The position numbers and the translations under genes are program-made. From contig DQHW01000023.1 of assembly GCA_003524305.1 (NCBI GenBank), positions 4,388 to 22,746 of the forward strand: a stretch of 18,359 bases of DNA. The letters are read 5' to 3'. This stretch comes from Anaerolineaceae bacterium. Its GTDB lineage: Bacteria > Chloroflexota > Anaerolineae > Anaerolineales > Anaerolineaceae. This document shows positions 1 through 7,289 of this stretch, piece after piece. Position 1 is the first letter of the stretch. The number at the start of each line of letters is the position of its first letter. The notes under the pieces are model-generated. The model saw only the letters and a list, made by a program, of their open reading frames with translations, did not search any database and was not told where the DNA came from.

Positions 1-2402
1 TTGTTCAATTCTTTCGCCAATTTCGAGAGTTCATTTGCAGAGGTGGTAACTTCATCAACCTGCGATGACATGATCTCGGTCGAGGCGGATACCTCTTCAA
101 TAGAGGAATTGTTCTCTTCAGAGATGGACGCAATGGTTTCAATTGCTTGCATCATTTCGACGGACCCCGTGGACATTTCAGCCGTGGCGGCCGAGTTTTG
201 TTCCACCACGGCCGATACAGAATCCACCGCGCTGACGAGTTCACTGGCTGAGGCAGACATTTGGGTCGCGGCTGCTGAAGCTTGTTCCGCCTGTTCATTC
301 ACGGCACCGGCAGCCAACAAAATTTCCTGCAGCGATTTTCCTGCTTCGTTGGCGAGTGCGACGCCTTGTTCCACTTCTTTTGTTCCGTTTTCCATGGCAG
401 CGATGGCTTCCTTGACCACTTTTTGAATGGAGTCAATCAGGGCGCCGATTTCTCGTGTGGCCACAGAGGATCTTTCTGCCAGGTTGCGAACTTCGCTGGC
501 GACCACGGCAAAACCCTTTCCGGCTTCTCCGGCACGGGCAGCTTCAATGGCGGCATTCAAAGCCAAAAGATTGGTTTGTGAGGCGATTTCATCAATGGTA
601 ACCACGATTTGACCAATCTGGTCAGAATGTGAACCCATTTCATGTACTTTAATTGTTGAAAGGTCAACCGCTTTCTTGATGGATTGCATTTCAGCCAATG
701 TATTTTCAACTTTTTCAACACCTGCTTTGGCTGCCGATGTGGCTGCACTTGCCTGGGTTGCCACAGTCTGGATGTTGCCGGCAACTTGAGAGATTGCCTG
801 TGAGAGCTGGTTGGTGATTTCAGCAGATTGGGTGACCGCGTTCGCCTGATCCACGGCGCCGGCAGACACCCCATCAATGGATCGTGTAAGTTGTTCGACA
901 GTCCCGGCGGTCAGGGTGACAGCTTCGGTCTGGCTTGATGTTCCCTTGGCGATATCCTGGATGGTGGTGGTGATTAAATTGGTCACTGCAGAAGCTTGCT
1001 CGGCAGAATTGGCCAATTCTTCAGACGTATGTTGAACCTCGTTCGCACTTGCTGCCACCGCTCCAATGGATGAGCGCAGACCTTCCACCATTTGTTTTAG
1101 TGCCAGACCCAGGTGGTCTTTATCACCCATGGATTCCACGTCCGTGGTGAGGTCACCGTCGGCGATATCCTGGGCTAAAGAAGTTTTTTCAATGAAATAG
1201 ACGCACAAATCAGAAAAGGCTTTTCCAACCTCTCCCAATTCATCGTTTCTTAGGTCAATCTTTGCGGTTTCCTTGCGGTCCATGCCGGTAAAGTCAGTAT
1301 CCCCGACAGCCAGGTGCCTGGCGCCGTCAGCAATCAAACGCACAGGTTTTGAGATCATTCTTCCTGTAACAAACCAAATGACAATCAAAAGCAGCCCCAA
1401 CAGGCCTATTGAAATGCCGCCGGTGACCATGGTTTGCTTTCTGGCAGTCATGGTAATTTCTCTGGTTGGGTAAAGCATTTGAACCGCCCATGGCGTTTCT
1501 ATATTTGTTAATTCCACAGGCACGAGCGCTTCAATTGAATCCCCTTGTGTGCTGATCAATAATTCTCTCGAATTAATCTGATCCAAATCGCTCTGGAACC
1601 CCGCATTGTATTCGCTGATGGAGTGTCCAATTTCTTCCGGATGCTGTGAGGAGGCGACTATAATTCCCGTATTGCTGAAAACCTTCATCTGATTTGCGTT
1701 ACTACTCAGAATATTTGAATCAACTTCCTCTTGCAAATAGTTAAGCGCCAGATCAATGCCGACAATCCCGTAAAAAGAACCATTAACAATAATCGGATAG
1801 GTGGTGCTGGTCATGTATACCCGTTGATCACCAATCTCTTCGAAATAAGGTTCCATGATGCATTCCGCTTTACTGTTCATCGAACAATAGTAATACTCGT
1901 GAGTGGTTTCTTCTTCAAAGGTAAATGTGTCAGGTGAAAGAGTAATAATCCCTTTTTCATCCTTTATCAGGTATGGGGTAAATCGTCCATTTGCGTCGCT
2001 TCCCCGAAGACCTCTGAATTCGCTGTCTTTTCCATCAAATCCATTGGGGATCCACGAAGTCCAAATACCATATAAATCGGGGTTCTCTTTCAGAATCGGT
2101 GTCAGCATTTTGATTACCTGGTCCCGTGAAAATTGTTCAGTGGTTCCAGTGCTTTTTATGGCTTCAAGGGATTGTGAAAGTGTACGAGTAACACTCATTG
2201 AAGTCTCAAGCCAGTTTTCGATTCTGGTAGCCTCAAGATGAGATTGAGCAAGCGCGATATCTTTTGCAGCTTGAGTACCAGACTTAATCGAACTAACTGA
2301 AAAAATGGAGATGATGATAACGCCAATCAGAAACAAACTGGTTCCAACGATTAAGACTAATTTGCCTTGAAGAGTATTCACTCGGAAATTGTTTTTTTTC
2401 AT
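1..2402 (-). CDS. Methyl-accepting chemotaxis protein (dCache-HAMP-MCP signal), 3' end outside the window
   Basis: Transmembrane chemoreceptor that senses an external ligand and controls a CheA/CheW kinase complex. The frame is open for 800 codons from ATG at 2402 to the window edge, so the C-terminus is missing. Residues about 13-37 are a first membrane span. Residues about 40-320 form the extracytoplasmic sensor, with a Cache-like stretch (FYGIVGIDLALNYL near 1770). A second span lies at about 323-346, followed by a HAMP domain. The rest is a long Ala/Ser/Glu-rich coiled coil. Its hairpin tip starts at residue 605 with EIASQTNLLALNAAIEAARA and continues GKGFAVVASEVRNLAERS, the universal MCP signature. 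The AAGGGAAG ribosome site lies just upstream. No che genes are visible nearby and the ligand cannot be predicted. MCP identity is certain; the Cache subtype is an inference. Confidence 0.96.
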   Translation of the reverse strand, partial: MKKNNFRVNTLQGKLVLIVGTSLFLIGVIIISIFSVSSIKSGTQAAKDIALAQSHLEATRIENWLETSMSVTRTLSQSLEAIKSTGTTEQFSRDQVIKMLTPILKENPDLYGIWTSWIPNGFDGKDSEFRGLRGSDANGRFTPYLIKDEKGIITLSPDTFTFEEETTHEYYYCSMNSKAECIMEPYFEEIGDQRVYMTSTTYPIIVNGSFYGIVGIDLALNYLQEEVDSNILSSNANQMKVFSNTGIIVASSQHPEEIGHSISEYNAGFQSDLDQINSRELLISTQGDSIEALVPVELTNIETPWAVQMLYPTREITMTARKQTMVTGGISIGLLGLLLIVIWFVTGRMISKPVRLIADGARHLAVGDTDFTGMDRKETAKIDLRNDELGEVGKAFSDLCVYFIEKTSLAQDIADGDLTTDVESMGDKDHLGLALKQMVEGLRSSIGAVAASANEVQHTSEELANSAEQASAVTNLITTTIQDIAKGTSSQTEAVTLTAGTVEQLTRSIDGVSAGAVDQANAVTQSAEITNQLSQAISQVAGNIQTVATQASAATSAAKAGVEKVENTLAEMQSIKKAVDLSTIKVHEMGSHSDQIGQIVVTIDEIASQTNLLALNAAIEAARAGEAGKGFAVVASEVRNLAERSSVATREIGALIDSIQKVVKEAIAAMENGTKEVEQGVALANEAGKSLQEILLAAGAVNEQAEQASAAATQMSASASELVSAVDSVSAVVEQNSAATAEMSTGSVEMMQAIETIASISEENNSSIEEVSASTEIMSSQVDEVTTSANELSKLAKELN

Positions 2403-2436
2403 TATTCTTCCCTTACCTAAGGTCAATTTAATAAAT

Positions 2437-2464
2437 AGAATATTGCAAAGTATTGACTTTGCAA
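2437..2464 (-). promoter_or_regulatory. Candidate promoter and operator of the chemoreceptor gene
   Basis: A perfect 9-bp inverted repeat (TTGCAAAGT / ACTTTGCAA, 4-nt centre) occupies 2443-2464. On the minus strand its outer arm doubles as a possible -35 (TTGCAA, 2464-2459). This is followed after 16 nt by a possible -10 (TATTCT, 2442-2437), each 4 of 6 to consensus. The repeat therefore fills the -35 and spacer, which is where a dimeric repressor or other regulator would bind. The predicted start leaves a leader of about 28 nt before the ATG. The symmetry is seen directly; the regulatory role is inferred. Confidence 0.45.
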
Positions 2465-2490
2465 CTTGTCTACTCAATTATGCATATTAA

Positions 2491-2517
2491 TAGCCCGTCC
2501 TCTATGAGGATGGGCTA
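2491..2517 (-). terminator. Stem-loop after the DUF456 gene, possible weak terminator
   Basis: An 11-bp stem with one G-U pair (TAGCCCGTCCT / AGGATGGGCTA) and a 5-nt loop lies 44 bp past the DUF456 stop codon and before the chemoreceptor promoter. Read on the minus strand it is followed by ATTAATAT rather than a clean U run, and the long T run lies on the wrong side. It may be a weak terminator or a processing or stability structure. Confidence 0.5.
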
Positions 2518-2561
2518 AAAAAAGGATTAATTATTTGTGAAAGACTTTTTTGGTGCAATCG

Positions 2562-3065
2562 TTACTTAATCCACAAAGCCCAGGCGCCCCATATCCCGAT
2601 CATTACCATGCCGATCAACACGCGGACGACAATTGACAATCCACAGCCTTTCAAGATTCCCCCGGTGGATTTTAAACCTTCTTTGAAATCTTTTTTTCTG
2701 ATCCACTCAAATATCAAAATAGCTAAAGCTGCAAAAAGCAAGCCGCCGAACGGGGGCAGCACAAAAGTGCCGATAATGCCCGCTGCCAATGCCACCAGAA
2801 TCGAAGGCCACCCGGCGCCGGTCTTGCGGGCTTCCTTCCCCATCATCAGGTTATCCACCAGGTTGCCGCCAATCATCAGCAGGGTGATGATGCCAAACAA
2901 GATTCCAGACCAAACGTTGAATCCATATACGATGCCGTAAGCCAGGATGGCCAGCCAAATGATCGTCAAACCGGGGATGATGTAAAACATCAATCCGATC
3001 AGTCCTACCGCCATGACCGCTATTAAAACAGGGATGAACCAGGTTGAATTCGCAATAGTTTCCAT
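2562..3065 (-). CDS. DUF456 family membrane protein
   Basis: Small integral membrane protein of 167 residues with no known biochemical role. It is almost entirely hydrophobic, with spans at about 10-32, 35-52, 54-70, 87-120 and 140-165. The order of an early PG turn (YIIPGLTIIWLAILAYG, about 28-44), a Gly-rich middle with GNLVDN, then a GWPS / GIIGTFVLPPFGG loop fits the DUF456 family as I remember it. The length is normal for that family. It starts 45 bp after the preceding membrane-protein gene on the same strand, with no clear Shine-Dalgarno, and is probably the last gene of the serS transcript. Family assignment is from pattern memory. Confidence 0.8.
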   Translation of the reverse strand: METIANSTWFIPVLIAVMAVGLIGLMFYIIPGLTIIWLAILAYGIVYGFNVWSGILFGIITLLMIGGNLVDNLMMGKEARKTGAGWPSILVALAAGIIGTFVLPPFGGLLFAALAILIFEWIRKKDFKEGLKSTGGILKGCGLSIVVRVLIGMVMIGIWGAWALWIK

Positions 3066-3110
3066 AATGTAAATTGTAACGAATGAGTCTATGAAATTTA
3101 TTAAAAAGGT

Positions 3111-4196
3111 CTATTGATGATTTTTCTTACTCAACAGAGAATGGAGAATGACCCATATGCTGATGATTATGCCCATGCCCCAGGCAGCGATGATGACAAG
3201 ATTTGCTGCTGGTTTTGTGTTGAAAATGAATATGGAACTGAGCAAATAAGTACTGACAAATACTAAAAGTAAAAGCCATGGAAAGCGCTGCGGAACTCTG
3301 TGCAGTGAATCATCAGAATTAGTTGCTTTTGCCACATTTCTAATTAATAAAATAATGCTGAAAGCATATATTGCGCCAATGGTTATGTATGGATAAATAT
3401 TTTTGGGTAATGCTTCAGGCCTGACCAAAGGCAGGCTGATGCCATAAAGGGCTGCCAATAATATTCCGACAATGAGCAACTCTCTGCCTTGCGGTAACAG
3501 ATCTCTTAGCCGCCAGCGCACATTTTTACTAACGATTCTCCATATCAATGCAAATAACAAAAAGACGCCGAGAGCTTCAAATGTTGAAATTAAGGTGGAT
3601 TGAATCGAAATTGTATTTGCACCCTGGTTGACGCCGCAGAAAAATGCCAGCAAAATAATACTGAAGATTTTGCCTGAAGGTCGTTTTACCCAACGTTGAA
3701 AGAATGCAGGCAGGGTGTTCAAGATTTCATCAGTGGATGTGAAAATAAGCTCTGCAACCATCAGCGGCAGGATGAAAGCAAACCAGGGGTGCCAAAATAA
3801 AGTTAGCACACCGGTTTGCAGTCCGGCAATTCCGGCAATCATGGTTTCTTTGCCTCCCCAGGTGGGATCCCACAACACTTTGGTGATCGGTGCTTCATAC
3901 AGGCCAAACAATACACCGGCCAGCAATAATATTGGCAGTGAAATGGATTTGTTCTTAAGGATCAATCCGGCCAAAAAAAGGGTGTGCAATCCATAAAGCG
4001 GCAGCACAACGAGCAACCCCCATTTATCAAAAAACGGATAGGGTGATGAATAACAGGTCACTTCCGCAAAAATGACTGATAGAACCGCCAGAATGATCCA
4101 AAAGAAAATCTTCTTGCCGGTTGGTGCGATACCTCCGTGATGATTATCAACGGAGGTATTGTCAGAAAGTTCTGGGAGTTTGGGCGGGATTGCCAT
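3111..4196 (-). CDS. Polytopic membrane protein of unknown function (about 10 spans)
   Basis: I do not recognise the family. The 361-residue product has a short polar N-terminus (1-29) and about ten hydrophobic segments, near 30-49, 60-80, 87-102, 118-133, 137-153, 176-192, 200-219, 240-258, 266-286 and 306-354. Notable loop residues are the conserved-looking YEAPITKVLWDPTWGG (about 100-115) and QRWVKRPSGK (about 167-176). No transporter, kinase or protease motif is evident. It begins 14 bp after the serS stop codon on the same strand, without a good Shine-Dalgarno, so it is probably cotranscribed with serS and exposed to the T-box control. A link to serine metabolism is not supported by the sequence itself. 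Confidence 0.85.
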   Translation of the reverse strand: MAIPPKLPELSDNTSVDNHHGGIAPTGKKIFFWIILAVLSVIFAEVTCYSSPYPFFDKWGLLVVLPLYGLHTLFLAGLILKNKSISLPILLLAGVLFGLYEAPITKVLWDPTWGGKETMIAGIAGLQTGVLTLFWHPWFAFILPLMVAELIFTSTDEILNTLPAFFQRWVKRPSGKIFSIILLAFFCGVNQGANTISIQSTLISTFEALGVFLLFALIWRIVSKNVRWRLRDLLPQGRELLIVGILLAALYGISLPLVRPEALPKNIYPYITIGAIYAFSIILLIRNVAKATNSDDSLHRVPQRFPWLLLLVFVSTYLLSSIFIFNTKPAANLVIIAAWGMGIIISIWVILHSLLSKKNHQ

Positions 4197-4210
4197 CGTA
4201 AAGTTATGCG

Positions 4211-5485
4211 TTATTTGGCCGTGATCACTGTTGCACCGCCCATCCAGGGCAGCAGCACATCCGGTATCTTGATCGAGCCGTCTGCCTGCTGATAATTCTC
4301 CAAGATGGCGATCATGGTGCGCGGCATGCCCAGGCCTGAGCCGTTGAGGGTGTGAACCAGGCGGTTCTTGCTGCCGTCTGCTGGTTTGAATTTGATGTTG
4401 GCGCGCCTGGCTTGAAAATCACCCACATTCGACACGGATGAGACTTCAAGCCACTCGTCGCAGCCGGCAGCCCAGACTTCTACATCGTAAGTGATCATCG
4501 CGTTGAAGCCAATGTCGCCGGTGCAAAGCCGTTTAATGCGGTAGGGCAGACCTAACCCGACGCAGGTGGCTTCGGCGTCTGCAAGCATTTTTTCCAACTC
4601 TTGTGCGGATTCTTCTGGTCGGCAGTAGGTATACATTTCCACTTTGTCAAATTGATGTCCGCGTTTGATGCCGCGCACATCCCGGCCGGCGCTCATTTTT
4701 TCGCGTCTGAAGCAGGGTGTGTAGGCGGTGAATCGCTGCGGCAGCGTGGCTTCCTCCAGCACCTCGTCGCGGTACATGCCGGTGAGCGGCACTTCCGCGG
4801 TCGGCACCATCCAGAAATCCTCTTCGATGTCGTGATACAGATTATCGGCGAACTTGGGCAGTTGGCCTGATGCAAAAAGCGTCTCGGCTTTGACCATGAA
4901 GGGAGTGTAACGTTCATCATAACCCTGGCGGGTATGCAGATCGAGCATGTAGGCAATCACTGCGCGCTGCAAGCGGGCGCCTAAACCATTCAGGATGTAA
5001 AACCTTGAACCGGTCAGTTTGGTGCCGCGATCAAAGTCAATGATGCCTAATTTTGTTCCCAGTTCCCAATGGGGCTGCGGTTGAAAATCAAACTTGGGCA
5101 GTGTGCCGATGGTGCGCAGCACCACGTTCTCGCTTTCGTCTTTGCCATAAGGCGTGGCCGGGTCGGGGATGTTTGGGATGGAGGCTAGCAGGTATTTCAA
5201 CTTTTCATCCACCTCGCGGACAGTTTCATCCAGACTGGCGATCTGGTCGCCGACCTCGCGCATGGCATCGATCTTCTTCTGGCGCTCGGCAGGGTCTTTG
5301 GTGGTGCTGATCTCCTTTGAGACCACATTGCGTTCGGCTTTGAGTTTTTCCACCTGGGTTAACAGGTTGCGGCGGTCAATATCCAGAGATAAGACCACAT
5401 CCACCGGGCTGCCATCCATTTGGCGGTCTGCCAGGTTTTTTTTGATGATTTCGGGGTTCTCACGAATGAAATTAAGATCCAACAT
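4211..5485 (-). CDS. serS: Serine--tRNA ligase
   Basis: Cytoplasmic class II aminoacyl-tRNA synthetase that charges tRNA-Ser with serine using ATP. The 424 residues match the usual bacterial length. Residues 1-105 are the N-terminal helical arm (charged, Leu-heptad rich, starting MLDLNFIRENPEIIKKNLA) that grips the long variable arm of tRNA-Ser. The catalytic core follows: the TAEVPL serine/ATP element at 229-234, motif 2 with FRRE at 259-262, and motif 3 with NGSGLGMPRT at 381-390 continuing into AILENYQ and ending in IPDVLLPWMGG. ATG 5485 is supported by GGAGAGG at 5498-5492, six bases away. It lies directly behind a serine-specific T-box leader, so expression should rise when uncharged tRNA-Ser accumulates. 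Confidence 0.98.
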   Translation of the reverse strand: MLDLNFIRENPEIIKKNLADRQMDGSPVDVVLSLDIDRRNLLTQVEKLKAERNVVSKEISTTKDPAERQKKIDAMREVGDQIASLDETVREVDEKLKYLLASIPNIPDPATPYGKDESENVVLRTIGTLPKFDFQPQPHWELGTKLGIIDFDRGTKLTGSRFYILNGLGARLQRAVIAYMLDLHTRQGYDERYTPFMVKAETLFASGQLPKFADNLYHDIEEDFWMVPTAEVPLTGMYRDEVLEEATLPQRFTAYTPCFRREKMSAGRDVRGIKRGHQFDKVEMYTYCRPEESAQELEKMLADAEATCVGLGLPYRIKRLCTGDIGFNAMITYDVEVWAAGCDEWLEVSSVSNVGDFQARRANIKFKPADGSKNRLVHTLNGSGLGMPRTMIAILENYQQADGSIKIPDVLLPWMGGATVITAK

Positions 5486-5500
5486 GCTGCACCTCTCCAG

Positions 5501-5541
5501 TTAAAAGAATACGCCCCGATCCTGTGCAGGACGAGGGGCGC
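5501..5541 (-). terminator. Intrinsic terminator of the serS T-box leader
   Basis: On the minus strand a GC-rich hairpin (outer pairs CGCCCC / GGGGCG, inner TCCTG / CAGGA) is followed by UAUUCUUUU just before the serS ribosome site. Its 5' arm overlaps the T-box antiterminator sequence, so the two folds exclude each other. Confidence 0.85.
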
Positions 5542-5755
5542 TCGTGGTGCCACCTGCTTTTACCCTCATTGACGAGAGCCTTATTAGTGCGATAACGGTG
5601 CTTCCGGCCTTCTTACGATCATCAATGATCCCTGCGAAGGCGACCCACCCCACGGGGTGATCGAGGCGGAAAAGGTCTTTGGGCTTTACCGGTTCGCACC
5701 ATGCGCCGGCTCTCTGAAAAAGCATCTTGACCGTCTTCCTCGAGTAGGTCTGTTG
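5501..5755 (-). promoter_or_regulatory. Serine-specific T-box riboswitch (serS leader)
   Basis: tRNA-sensing leader that allows serS transcription when uncharged tRNA-Ser binds. On the minus strand, Stem I closes with TCGAG (5743-5739) against CTCGA (5665-5661), then GAAGAC, then GGTC (5732-5729) against GACC (5677-5674). The 3' side of that internal loop is the specifier, TCC at 5670-5668, followed by a purine: a serine codon. Further in are the usual CAGAGAG and a GC stem with a GGTGCGAA loop. The T-box core AGGTGGCACC (5554-5546) contains TGGC, whose last base can pair with the G discriminator of tRNA-Ser. The antiterminator competes with the hairpin at 5501-5541. Specifier, T-box base and downstream gene all agree on serine. 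Confidence 0.93.
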
Positions 5756-5760
5756 CTTAG

Positions 5761-5788
5761 ATTATACCCAAGCAATATACAAAGTCAA
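5761..5788 (-). promoter_or_regulatory. Sigma-70 promoter of the serS T-box transcript
   Basis: On the minus strand TTGACT (5788-5783) and a perfect TATAAT (5766-5761) are separated by 16 bp, with a further G-rich extended region before the -10. The predicted start near 5754 coincides with the 5' end of the T-box fold. Confidence 0.88.
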
Positions 5789-5897
5789 GAATCAGCTAAA
5801 ACTTGCTTTTTTCTCACGTAAAGTCGCCAAGCTCGCAAAGAAAACCAAGTTTGGGAATACTAATTTTTCTACAAACCAAAACGTAATTTCTTTGTAG

Positions 5898-5917
5898 GGG
5901 CTTGGCGCGCCAAGCCC
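5898..5917. repeat. 20-bp perfect palindrome
   Basis: GGGCTTGGCG is followed immediately by its reverse complement CGCCAAGCCC, with an AscI-type GGCGCGCC core. It sits between the two direct repeats of this spacer and looks like a REP-type intergenic palindrome. No promoter or gene end lies close enough to assign an operator or terminator role. Confidence 0.6.
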
Positions 5918-5990
5918 TCGTTTGATATTGCTCACCAATTCTCGCTCACACGAATCAGCCAAGCTTGCGAAGAAAACCAACCTTCGGAAA

Positions 5991-6029
5991 ACCCCGTCTG
6001 AAGGATCATCGCCAGTACGAACATGCCGC
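5991..6029 (-). pseudogene. Relic of a duplicated prenyltransferase 3' end
   Basis: These 39 bases match 34 of 39 positions of 6144-6182, which encodes GGMFVLAMIIQTV near the C-terminus of the intact UbiA/MenA-type gene. On the same strand the relic reads SGMFVLAMILQTG. Two of the changed codons are silent (Val, Leu) and one is Ile to Leu, so the copy seems to have diverged while still coding before it was lost. The rest of the gene is absent and the frame continues into repeat sequence. Confidence 0.55.
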
Positions 6030-6036
6030 TTAAACA

Positions 6037-6068
6037 GAATCCGAAATCTGGTTTAAGATTTCGGATTC
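6037..6068. repeat. 13-bp inverted repeat (hairpin) downstream of prenyltransferase gene
   Basis: GAATCCGAAATCT pairs perfectly with AGATTTCGGATTC across a 6-nt loop. It lies 55 bp past the stop codon of the minus-strand prenyltransferase gene, but no U tract follows on that strand. A simple intrinsic terminator is therefore doubtful; an mRNA 3'-end stabiliser or mobile repeat is possible. Confidence 0.5.
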
Positions 6069-6123
6069 ATGCTCTAAATAAGCTAAATTTTTTTCGTGGG
6101 TTTCGTGGTTAAAGGTTTCGCAC

Positions 6124-7182
6124 TTAATGAATCACACTCCATAACACCGTCTGGATGATCATCGCCAAGACGAACATGCCGCCGTAAACCCGAGTATGAA
6201 TGAAAGCCGCGGCCACATACCACAGCGGCCAAAATTCTTTGGCTTCTGCCGGCATTTCACTCGGCCGCGGATGGGTGAAGACATGCAAAATGGTCTGGCG
6301 CTCCTGCTTTTTGAGCAGCAGGGGGGTGAGTAGCACCAACAGCATGACCCATGAATAGTATTTCGGAATGAAGAAAATGGCGGCTATCGGTAAGATATAT
6401 TGCAGTGCCATCATCACTATCACCAGGTTGCGGCTGAGTGTTTCACCCAACAGCACCGGCATTGTGTAGATTTTCTTTTCCTTATCCTCTATGCGTTTGT
6501 CAATATGCTTGCCAAAGATCACGGTCACCGTGGCGAGCGCGTAAGGCAGGCTGGCGGCCACGGCTCCCCACGACCAGGCGCCGGTGATGGCGTAAAATCC
6601 GCCGCCGATCATCAACGGACCCCAGACCAGCAGCACAGTGAGTTCACCAAGAGCGATATATTTTAAAGGCCATGTATAGAAGAGCACGAAAAGTGCTCCT
6701 GCAGCCATCAGCCCCAGGGTGATCAATGGATTGCCCGGCTGCGGGCTGAACTTTTGAGTCAGTACCAGAGCGAACCCGGCCGCGGCGGCAATGCCGCCGG
6801 TGACCGCTATATAGCCGTAAAGCTGCTTGATGGTCAGTAGTCCACTTTCAAGAGGCTGTGGACCGTATTGCGTGCGGTAGTAGTTGTCTTTATCCACACC
6901 TTTGCGAAAGTCAGTCAGGTCGTTGACCAGGTTATTGGTGGCGTGTGCAAAAACCAGCCCGATGATCACCAACACGAAACGCCACCACGAGAACAATTGA
7001 ACATTGGGAAAGCCGCCGATGGCTGCCATCAATCCGGCAACGATGGCAGAAGTCATGGTCATTACCAGCACGGCAGCGCGCGTGGCGATCAGCCAGCGTG
7101 AAACAATATCCAGTTCATCCCATTCCGCTTTGCTGATGCGCGGAATGACCTTCAGGGCCTTGACCCACATTTTGGTATTCAT
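6124..7182 (-). CDS. UbiA-family prenyltransferase, MenA-like (1,4-dihydroxy-2-naphthoate prenyltransferase?)
   Basis: Integral membrane enzyme of 352 residues that transfers an isoprenoid chain from a diphosphate to an aromatic or similar acceptor. The first Asp-rich motif is NNLVNDLTDFRKGVD at 83-97 (N87, D88, D91, D97) and the second is GKHIDKRIEDKEKK at 224-237 (D228, D233). Both bind the Mg-diphosphate. Eight to nine hydrophobic spans surround them, and YTMPVLLG follows motif 2 as in MenA proteins. The start ATG 7182 has AGAGGTGA upstream. The proteins best known with this layout make menaquinone, but no men gene is in view, so the acceptor is inferred. The C-terminal half-loop (about 300-330) is longer and more polar than in short UbiA members. 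A decayed copy of its 3' end lies downstream. Confidence 0.85.
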   Translation of the reverse strand: MNTKMWVKALKVIPRISKAEWDELDIVSRWLIATRAAVLVMTMTSAIVAGLMAAIGGFPNVQLFSWWRFVLVIIGLVFAHATNNLVNDLTDFRKGVDKDNYYRTQYGPQPLESGLLTIKQLYGYIAVTGGIAAAAGFALVLTQKFSPQPGNPLITLGLMAAGALFVLFYTWPLKYIALGELTVLLVWGPLMIGGGFYAITGAWSWGAVAASLPYALATVTVIFGKHIDKRIEDKEKKIYTMPVLLGETLSRNLVIVMMALQYILPIAAIFFIPKYYSWVMLLVLLTPLLLKKQERQTILHVFTHPRPSEMPAEAKEFWPLWYVAAAFIHTRVYGGMFVLAMIIQTVLWSVIH

Positions 7183-7207
7183 ACAAAATCACCTCTAATA
7201 AAATCTA

Positions 7208-7235
7208 AAAATATCAAAATACTCCGTTATGTTAA
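7208..7235 (-). promoter_or_regulatory. Possible promoter of the prenyltransferase gene
   Basis: On the minus strand TTAACA (7235-7230) and TATTTT (7213-7208) are 16 bp apart and lie about 25 bp before the ATG. Both elements are only partial matches to sigma-70 consensus. Confidence 0.35.
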
Positions 7236-7289
7236 CACAAGAACACCATTTTGGTGGCGATTGCGTTTTTCGTATCCAGGGGTGGGTAT

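Larger units (their letters stand above)
5789..6123. repeat. Gene-free, repeat-rich spacer between serS promoter and prenyltransferase gene
   Basis: About 330 bp without a credible gene. It holds two degenerate direct repeats (5811-5853 and 5941-5987, sharing CCAAGCTTGCGAAGAAAACCAA-like cores), a 20-bp perfect palindrome (5898-5917), a fragment resembling the end of the neighbouring prenyltransferase gene (5991-6029), a 13-bp hairpin (6037-6068) and a TTTCGTGG-doubled stretch (6089-6117). A 62-codon minus-strand frame runs through the two repeats and encodes FFASLA in both. I read it as repeat translation, not a protein. The mix suggests a site where repeats have accumulated and rearranged. 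Confidence 0.6.

Noticed and set aside
1..877. Several open frames on both strands, including a 141-codon plus-strand frame and a 106-codon minus-strand frame
   Set aside because: They are out-of-frame or antisense readings of the chemoreceptor gene, whose own frame stays open to the window edge with the universal signature motif.
5501..5725. 74-codon minus-strand frame before serS
   Set aside because: It coincides with the T-box leader and terminator; the RNA structure explains the sequence and no ribosome site is present.
5792..5980. 62-codon minus-strand frame with FFASLA twice
   Set aside because: It is the translation of two direct repeats and a palindrome, with no ribosome site or family match.
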